DNA from: Actinomycetota bacterium
GTDB lineage: Bacteria > Actinomycetota > Humimicrobiia > Humimicrobiales > Humimicrobiaceae
Assembly (NCBI GenBank): GCA_016932375.1
Contig: JAFGDA010000078.1
Span: 1-11,711 of the forward strand
Direction of reading: 5' to 3'
Length of the DNA stretch: 11,711 nt
Below are positions 6,824 through 11,711 of the stretch, in pieces. The notes beneath the pieces were generated by a model. That model worked only from the letters and a program-made list of their open reading frames with translations. It was not told where the DNA came from and did not search any database. The translations under genes and the position numbers were made by a program. Every line of letters starts with the position of its first letter. Within the stretch, counting starts at the first letter, position 1.

Positions 6824-6907
6824 TACCTGTTATGGTATGGGGTTAGCTGTAAATTTCCCATAAAAATATGGTTAAAATTTGGTAGTTCCTGGTAAAAATA
6901 TTTTATT

Positions 6908-7834
6908 ATGAATTCTATTGAAGTAAAAAACCTTACAAAAAGATTTGGCAATGTTACCGCTGTTGACAGTATCAGCTTTGAAGTAAAAAAGGGTGAATTT
7001 TTCGGATTTCTCGGCCCCAACGGAGCCGGTAAGACCACCACAATCAGGATGCTTACGGGTATTATCGGAAAAGATGATGGAAGCATTAACATAATGGGAT
7101 TTGAAATGGGCAGGCAGACACTTGCCGCAAAGGGACTCATGGGAATTATACCGGAAGTTTCCAATGCCTATAATGATCTTACTGGCTGGAATAATATGAT
7201 GTTCCAGGGGGAGCTTTACGGCCTTGACAGGAAAAAGCGTCATGCGCTATCGGAAGGTCTCTTAAAGGATTTTGAGCTATATGGCAGGAAGGACCAGCTG
7301 GTAAAATTTTATTCAAAGGGGATGAAGCAGAGGCTGATAATATGCATGGCTCTTTTAAACCAGCCTGAGATAATGTTTTTAGATGAGCCCACATCGGGCC
7401 TTGATGTACAGAGTACTTTTTTAATCAGGGAAAAAATAACCAGCATAAATGCAGCAGGCACAACAATTTTCCTGACAACCCATAACATGGAAGAGGCAAA
7501 CCAGCTCTGTGAAAGGATAGCAATTATAAACAGGGGAAAGATTGCAGCCATAGACACACCTGAAAATTTAAAACTGACCATCAGGGAACTGCAGTCGGTA
7601 CTTGTGGCGTTTGACATGAATATAGAAAAAGATTACCTGTCTGTCCTGCCGGGTGTTTCATCTGTGCGCAAAGCCGGGGATAAGTTCCAGCTTTATACAA
7701 AAGATCCGGGCGGATTGGTATTTTATCTTATAGATTTTGCGAGGGAGAAAAAGCTTAAAATATTGACTATAAGAACAGAAACACCGACACTTGAGGATGT
7801 TTTTTTAAGCCTTATAGGAGAAAAAGAAGACTGA
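6908..7834 (+). CDS. ABC-2 type exporter ATP-binding protein (DrrA/CcmA-like)
   Basis: A 308-residue ATPase. Walker A is GPNGAGKTT (36-44), the signature is YSKGMKQRL (135-143, the usual variant of LSGGQ in this exporter family), Walker B is IMFLDEP with D159/E160, and the H-loop is H192 in TTHNMEEA. The C-terminal 90 residues (from about 218) form the accessory domain typical of DrrA-like ATPases, ending in LEDVFLSLIGEKED. It should power export by the permease encoded directly downstream; its TGA stop shares a base with the permease ATG, so the two are translationally coupled. The substrate cannot be told from sequence; drugs, lipids and peptides are known for relatives. No clear ribosome binding site precedes ATG 6908, but the family N-terminus (IEVKNLTKRFG) starts at residue 4, so the start is secure. 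Confidence 0.93.
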   Translation: MNSIEVKNLTKRFGNVTAVDSISFEVKKGEFFGFLGPNGAGKTTTIRMLTGIIGKDDGSINIMGFEMGRQTLAAKGLMGIIPEVSNAYNDLTGWNNMMFQGELYGLDRKKRHALSEGLLKDFELYGRKDQLVKFYSKGMKQRLIICMALLNQPEIMFLDEPTSGLDVQSTFLIREKITSINAAGTTIFLTTHNMEEANQLCERIAIINRGKIAAIDTPENLKLTIRELQSVLVAFDMNIEKDYLSVLPGVSSVRKAGDKFQLYTKDPGGLVFYLIDFAREKKLKILTIRTETPTLEDVFLSLIGEKED

Positions 7835-8580
7835 TGATTACCTATATAGAACAGCTGAAAAAAGTATGGGCTGTTTGTAAAAAAGATATGAGGATATATT
7901 TCCTGAAGGCCCCGGTTTTGATATTCGGGGTTTTGTTTCCCATTTTTCTTTTTATGGCATTTGGAATAGGCAGGAAAATATCTGCACCCGAACTTTTACC
8001 CGGCCTGATTTCAATGGCACTTTTTTTTACAGCAGCAGCGGTGGTACCGCTGATTGCTCCATGGGAGACAAGGACCAGGACGCTTGAGAGGCTCGTATCT
8101 TCACCGGTGCTCATATCAACAATTGTACTGGGGGATATCACTGCATCTTTTATTTTTGGCCTGATTGTGGCTTTTATTCCTGTAATTGTGGGCATAGCCA
8201 TAGGAGTCTCCATAAAAGCTGTTTATTTCTTTATTCCGGGAATAATTGTTGCGTCATTCTGCTTTTCTTCGCTGGGTTCCTTGATGTCTACCCCGCCTGC
8301 TGACACTCCATCAAATATAAATATGATTACTACGGTAGTTAAATTCCCCCTCGTATTTATAAGCGGCATCTTCATGCCTGTAAAAGATTTGCCGTTATGG
8401 GGGAGAGTACTTTCATATATTTCACCGCTTACGTATCTAACGGATCTTGTAAGGTACTGTATTAATGGTGAAAATTATTTTTACATCTGGATTGATTTTA
8501 TAGCTCTTTTAATCTTTTCCCTTTTTTTCTATATTCTTGCAGTGAAGCTGCACCAGAGAAATATACCAAGAAGGATTTAG
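7834..8580 (+). CDS. ABC-2 type transporter permease (DrrB/NodJ-like)
   Basis: A 248-residue membrane protein with about six hydrophobic helices: roughly residues 26-46, 53-76, 96-121, 128-150, 160-182 and 218-240. Family features include the early cytoplasmic helix before helix 1, WETRTRTLERLVSSP between helices 2 and 3, and FISGIFMPVKDLPLWGRVLS then YISPLTYLTDLVRY before the last helix, as in DrrB/NodJ-type permeases. The ATG overlaps the ATPase stop by one base (TGATG), and GGAG at about 7818 serves as the ribosome binding site inside the upstream gene. Two permeases would pair with two ATPases to make the exporter. Substrate unknown. The following 135 bp to the convergent gene hold no strong terminator, only a weak CTTTAAT/ATTAAAG stem. 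Confidence 0.93.
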   Translation: MITYIEQLKKVWAVCKKDMRIYFLKAPVLIFGVLFPIFLFMAFGIGRKISAPELLPGLISMALFFTAAAVVPLIAPWETRTRTLERLVSSPVLISTIVLGDITASFIFGLIVAFIPVIVGIAIGVSIKAVYFFIPGIIVASFCFSSLGSLMSTPPADTPSNINMITTVVKFPLVFISGIFMPVKDLPLWGRVLSYISPLTYLTDLVRYCINGENYFYIWIDFIALLIFSLFFYILAVKLHQRNIPRRI

Positions 8581-8715
8581 CCTGAAAATATTAAACGACA
8601 TGAAGGGAAATCATATACCATATATCAAACTCCAGGGAACAATAAACTTAGCTTTAATGGATAATGTTGTTATGCAATGTCAATTAAAGTTATATATGCT
8701 TTAAATGCTTGTACG

Positions 8716-10185
8716 TTATCTTTTAAGCAGTATTCCAAAGACCCCGCGTATGAGTTCCCTTCCGATCTGTGTGCCTATGGAGCTTGCTGCAGACCTTGCC
8801 ATCCTCGTAATGACAGAGTCAGTACTTTTCTTTTTTGAAACATTACCACCATAGTCATATTGCCCTTCCCTGGATTTTATACTTTCAGAATTTTCTTCGA
8901 TGGCAGCCAGCTTTTTCTGCAATATCTCATAAGCGGATTCCCTGTCAAATGTGCCCTGGTATTTATTATAAAAAACTGAATTTTTGATAATTTCATCACG
9001 CTTTTCGGGAGTTATGGTACCGAGCTGGCTTTTTGGCGGTAAAACGAAAGCCTGCTCAACAACTGAAGGACGACCCTGCTCGTCAAGAAATGATATAAGG
9101 GCCTCACCAACTTTCAGTTCCGTAATGACCCGGGTAATGTCAAGGCCAGGATTCTGCCTGAAAGTATCGGCTGCCGCTTTTACAGAAGCCTGTTCTTTCG
9201 GTGTAAAAGCACGAAGTGCATGCTGTACCCTGTTTCCAAGCTGGCCCGATACTTTATCGGGAAGATCGGTAGGGTTATGTGTTATGAAAAAAACGCCAAC
9301 TCCCTTTGAGCGTATGAGCCTTACTACCTGTTCAATCTTGTCGAGGAGTATTTTTGGCGCTTCATCAAATAAGAGGTGTGCCTCATCAAAGAAAAATACT
9401 ATCCGGGGCTCTGGAAGATCGCCAACCTCAGGCAGTTCTTCAAATAATTCTGAAAGGAGCCATAGCAAGAATGAAGAATAAAGTGCCGGTGAATGAAACA
9501 GCTGCTCGGCAGCCAGGATATTTATAATACCCCTGCCTTCGTTGTCTGTTTTTAAAAAATCCATAATATCCAGTGCGGGTTCTGCAAAAAAATTTTCTCC
9601 GCCCTGCTCCTCAAGAGTGAGCAGGCCCCGCTGGATGGCACCTATGGATTGAGCAGCAATGTTTCCATATTCAAGGGTGTAGTCTTTTGAATTATCTCCA
9701 ACATATTTAAGCATGTGTCTTAAGTCTTTTAAGTCAATAAGGAGCATTCCGGAATCATCTGCAACTTTGAAGACAATATTTAATACTCCGCTCTGTACTT
9801 CATTTAAACCCAGGAGTCTTGAAAGTAAGAGTGGCCCCATTTCAGAGATGGTTGTCCTTACCGGGTGCCCGAGGATGCCAAAAACATCCCAGAACGCAAC
9901 AGGGAACCCTTCATACCCGAAGCTGTTTAGCCCAAGCATCTTGATTCTTTCATCAATCTTCGGGTTGCCTCCACCGGGCCTGCATATGCTTGCTACATCA
10001 CCTTTTATATCAGCCAGGAAAACCGGCACCCCGGATGAGCTGAATGCTTCAGCGAGGACTTTCAGGGATACGGTTTTACCGGTTCCTGTTGCGCCAGCTA
10101 TCAGGCCATGCCGGTTAGACATTTTCGATGACAGGAAAATATCACGTTTTCCCCTCGCAAACAACATTTTATGAATTTCTTCCAT
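8716..10185 (-). CDS. HerA-like ATPase, DUF853/YjgR family
   Basis: A 489-residue P-loop ATPase of the HerA/FtsK-related superfamily, about the length of E. coli YjgR (DUF853). Walker A is GATGTGKT (31-38). ADIKGDV (58-64) follows and is typical of the family. Walker B is IVFFFDEAHLLF, with D267/E268. Downstream come the RSKGVGVFFITHNPTDLP segment with the sensor-like ITHNP, a QLGNRVQHALRAFTP segment and the C-terminal KKKSTDSVITRMARSAA region, all as in YjgR. The ribosome binding site AAGGAGA ends 7 nt before ATG 10185, so the start is firm. YjgR has no settled function. Archaeal HerA works with the NurA nuclease in end resection, but no nurA-like gene is visible here. The gene is transcribed alone, divergent from perR and convergent with the ABC permease. 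Confidence 0.92.
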   Translation of the reverse strand: MEEIHKMLFARGKRDIFLSSKMSNRHGLIAGATGTGKTVSLKVLAEAFSSSGVPVFLADIKGDVASICRPGGGNPKIDERIKMLGLNSFGYEGFPVAFWDVFGILGHPVRTTISEMGPLLLSRLLGLNEVQSGVLNIVFKVADDSGMLLIDLKDLRHMLKYVGDNSKDYTLEYGNIAAQSIGAIQRGLLTLEEQGGENFFAEPALDIMDFLKTDNEGRGIINILAAEQLFHSPALYSSFLLWLLSELFEELPEVGDLPEPRIVFFFDEAHLLFDEAPKILLDKIEQVVRLIRSKGVGVFFITHNPTDLPDKVSGQLGNRVQHALRAFTPKEQASVKAAADTFRQNPGLDITRVITELKVGEALISFLDEQGRPSVVEQAFVLPPKSQLGTITPEKRDEIIKNSVFYNKYQGTFDRESAYEILQKKLAAIEENSESIKSREGQYDYGGNVSKKKSTDSVITRMARSAASSIGTQIGRELIRGVFGILLKR

Positions 10186-10333
10186 AAGAAAATCTCCTTA
10201 GCAACACCTAAAATGGTAATAAAAAAACGCTGCTTTTTAATTTCAACGAGTTTAATTTTACTTAAAGTGAAGCAATAAATGAAGTGTTGGGCTTAAAATA
10301 TATAAAAATGGAATAAAAACATTAAAAAGGGAT

Positions 10334-10362
10334 TTGACATAACATATTGTTAGTATTATTAT
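10334..10362 (+). promoter_or_regulatory. perR-prx operon promoter
   Basis: A perfect -35 TTGACA (10334-10339), a 17-nt spacer and a -10 TATTAT (10357-10362) point to a sigma-A promoter starting near 10369, with a leader of about 37 nt. The adjoining PerR box overlaps the expected start point. The remaining spacer 10186-10333 must hold the promoter of the divergent ATPase gene, for which I see only weak candidates. Confidence 0.65.
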
Positions 10363-10366
10363 ATAT

Positions 10367-10381
10367 TTATAAAGATTATAA
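10367..10381. promoter_or_regulatory. PerR box (operator)
   Basis: TTATAAAGATTATAA differs at one position from the Bacillus subtilis PerR box TTATAATNATTATAA and keeps both TTATAA half-sites exactly. It begins 5 nt after the -10 and covers the predicted start of transcription, where a repressor would block initiation. The gene downstream encodes PerR, so autoregulation and joint control of the peroxiredoxin are predicted. Confidence 0.7.
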
Positions 10382-10405
10382 TTTTGTAATTAGTAAAAAG
10401 AGGAT

Positions 10406-10873
10406 ATGAAGCCTGGATCAAAAAACGGAAATATCTCCGATGTTTTAATTAAAAAGAACATAAAACCTTCGTACCAGAGGATAAAGGTTTTTGAGTACCT
10501 CCTTGGCACAGACAGCCACCCTACGGTTGAGCAGATATATAGCGATCTTGTAAATGAAATCCCGACTCTTTCAAAGGCAACCATATATAATACATTAAAT
10601 TTATTTGAGGGGGCACAGCTTGCAAGGGTTATAACAATTGAGGAAAACGAAACAAGGTATGATGCCTGTATTGAAGAACACGGACACTTTAAATGTGAAA
10701 ATTGCGGAAAAATTTATGATTTTCCGGTAAATCTTGATAACCTGGTTTCCGGTAACGGAATCCTTGAAAATTTTAAGGTTAATGAAAAAAATATTTATTT
10801 CAAAGGCATTTGCAGTAAATGCCTTAATAACAAAAGCAATAAACAGGAGGGAAAAAATGGAACAGGAAAATGA
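10406..10873 (+). CDS. perR: Peroxide-sensing repressor PerR (Fur family)
   Basis: A 155-residue Fur-family repressor. A winged-helix DNA-binding domain (about 10-84, with YQRIKVFEYL and SKATIYNTLNLF) precedes the metal-binding dimerisation domain. All five ligands of the B. subtilis PerR regulatory iron/manganese site (H37, D85, H91, H93, D104) are conserved one residue on, as H38, D86, H92, H94 and D105. The Asp at the last position separates PerR from Fur, which has Glu there. The structural zinc cysteines are C97, C100, C136 and C139. In PerR, iron-catalysed oxidation of the histidines by peroxide releases DNA. A near-consensus PerR box sits in its own promoter and a peroxiredoxin gene overlaps its 3' end. 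The tail after C139 is a short polar extension encoded across the next gene's ribosome binding site. An AAGAGG site lies only 2 nt before ATG 10406, but the alignment supports that start. Confidence 0.92.
   Translation: MKPGSKNGNISDVLIKKNIKPSYQRIKVFEYLLGTDSHPTVEQIYSDLVNEIPTLSKATIYNTLNLFEGAQLARVITIEENETRYDACIEEHGHFKCENCGKIYDFPVNLDNLVSGNGILENFKVNEKNIYFKGICSKCLNNKSNKQEGKNGTGK
10845..10850 (+). promoter_or_regulatory. Ribosome binding site of the peroxiredoxin gene inside perR
   Basis: A perfect AGGAGG lies 6 nt before ATG 10857, within the last codons of perR. It fixes the peroxiredoxin start; the longer in-frame opening at 10734 has no such site and runs through conserved perR sequence. Confidence 0.85.
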
Positions 10874-11534
10874 ATACAGGATGCCTTTGATAGGTGACGA
10901 TGCGCCATCGTTTACCGCAAAGACGACACAGGGGGAAATAAATTTCCCGGCAGACTATAAGGGTAAATGGGTTATTTTATTCAGCCACCCTGCAGATTTT
11001 ACACCCGTGTGCACTACAGAGTTCATGACTTTCGGCTCAATGATGGAGGAATTTAAGGCGCTAAACACTGAACTGATAGGGCTTTCAATAGATTCGCTGT
11101 ATGCGCACATTGCATGGCTGAGGACAATCAAGGAAAAGATAAAATGGAAAAACCTTGAGAATATCGAGATAACCTTCCCGCTCATAGAGGACATAAAAAT
11201 GGATATTGCCAACAAGTTCGGGATGATCCAGCCAGCGCAGTCAACAACCCAGGCGGTCAGGGCGGTTTTTGTAATTGATCCCAAGGCAAAAATCAGGTGT
11301 ATACTATATTACCCCCAGTCAACAGGCAGGAATTTTGACGAAATCAAGAGGATTATAATTGCCCTGCAGAAAGCTGATGCTGACGGAGTCGCTACGCCTG
11401 CAGACTGGAGACCCGGAGATGACACAATAATTCCGCCGCCGGGTTCCTGTGGAACTGCAAAGGAGCGAATGGAGTCCCAGGGTGATGACAGGTATTGCCT
11501 CGATTGGTTCCTGTGCTTTAAAAAAGAGAAATAG
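10857..11534 (+). CDS. Peroxiredoxin, Prx6 family (thiol peroxidase)
   Basis: A 225-residue peroxiredoxin that reduces hydrogen peroxide and organic peroxides in the cytoplasm. The active site is PADFTPVCTTE with peroxidatic C52, T49 and P45; the conserved Arg is R135 in QAVRAVFVIDP. The long C-terminal arm (about 170-225) with GVATPADWRPGD, a PPP run and CLDWFLC marks the Prx6 group, as in archaeal and clostridial enzymes. C214 and C220 match the cysteine pair of the archaeal 2-Cys type, where the last one resolves the oxidised C52; C198 and C148 are extra. The start overlaps perR by 17 nt, implying translational coupling, and the pair shares the PerR-controlled promoter. The reductant is unknown; rubredoxin or thioredoxin systems are possible but none is encoded here. 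Confidence 0.93.
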   Translation: MEQENEYRMPLIGDDAPSFTAKTTQGEINFPADYKGKWVILFSHPADFTPVCTTEFMTFGSMMEEFKALNTELIGLSIDSLYAHIAWLRTIKEKIKWKNLENIEITFPLIEDIKMDIANKFGMIQPAQSTTQAVRAVFVIDPKAKIRCILYYPQSTGRNFDEIKRIIIALQKADADGVATPADWRPGDDTIIPPPGSCGTAKERMESQGDDRYCLDWFLCFKKEK

Positions 11535-11552
11535 CCGGTATTTATATAACTG

Positions 11553-11621
11553 AAGCCGGACAGGAATACCGTAATTGTTGAATATCTTAATTTAAATTAT
11601 GGAAGATAGCCTGTCCGGCTT
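11553..11621 (+). terminator. Large hairpin terminator of the perR-prx operon
   Basis: AAGCCGGACAGG (11553-11564) and CCTGTCCGGCTT (11610-11621) form a perfect 12-bp stem beginning 19 nt after the peroxiredoxin stop and followed by a T-rich stretch (TTATTTT). The 45-nt loop contains a further stem TATCTT/AAGATA (11583-11588/11603-11608). The loop is larger than in textbook intrinsic terminators. The remaining bases to 11711 hold no gene that I can support. Confidence 0.6.
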
Positions 11622-11711
11622 ATTTTAAAACACGTCTTTTGTTTCCTTATTACTTAATTGAACATGCATGTGATTTTTATAAAAAATCTTATTTATTACT
11701 TATAAGTGGCC

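Noticed and set aside
7310..7336. ABC signature YSKGMKQRL instead of LSGGQ as a defect
   Set aside because: This variant is usual in DrrA-like exporter ATPases, and the other ATPase motifs are intact.
10734..10856. Longer N-terminus for the peroxiredoxin
   Set aside because: It overlaps conserved perR codons including the zinc cysteines, and the AGGAGG before ATG 10857 fixes the start.
11662..11671. Perfect palindrome ACATGCATGT
   Set aside because: It is only 10 bp with no promoter or gene next to it, so chance is the simplest explanation.
1..11711. CRISPR array, insertion sequence, tRNA or prophage genes
   Set aside because: No regularly spaced repeats, transposase, integrase, tRNA cloverleaf or phage structural gene was seen on either strand.

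Overview
The window is AT-rich and bacterial. It reads like a low-GC anaerobe of the Clostridia/Firmicutes type or a nearby uncultured lineage. The pointers are a candidate OLE RNA with an OapA-like membrane protein, a PerR regulator with a PerR-type operator, AT-rich sigma-A-like promoters and purine-rich ribosome binding sites. No rRNA or protein here fixes the taxon more closely.

Region 1 (1-1050, minus strand): a sigma-A-like promoter with an extended -10 drives a stretch of about 620 nt that is non-coding and rich in hairpins. A TTG-started, two-helix membrane protein follows directly and runs off the left edge. The size, order and protein type fit the OLE ribonucleoprotein locus (ornate large extremophilic RNA plus oapA). 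This is the most interesting part of the window. An inverted repeat lies just upstream of its promoter.

Region 2 (1305-6036, plus strand): four signalling genes. They encode a soluble histidine kinase with an N-terminal receiver domain (NarX/DesK-type HisKA_3 core), a membrane dCache-HAMP-HisKA sensor kinase, a stand-alone CheY-like receiver, and a NarL/LuxR-type DNA-binding response regulator. The HisKA_3 kinase and the NarL regulator are the expected cognate pair. The dCache kinase and the single receiver look like an upstream or parallel branch, so a phosphorelay is plausible.

Region 3 (6037-8580): an intergenic stretch with hairpins, including a long terminator-like one. Then come a small GIY-YIG-like protein on the minus strand and, divergently, a two-gene DrrAB-type ABC exporter (ATPase and permease overlapping by one base).

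Region 4 (8716-10185, minus strand): a HerA-like DUF853/YjgR-family ATPase, convergent with the ABC permease gene.

Region 5 (10334-11621, plus strand): a peroxide-response operon. A promoter carries a near-consensus PerR box, followed by perR with all five regulatory metal ligands and the Cys4 zinc site, then a Prx6-family peroxiredoxin overlapping perR by 17 bases. A large hairpin closes the operon. The region predicts an autoregulated peroxide-defence unit in an organism that probably meets oxygen only occasionally.
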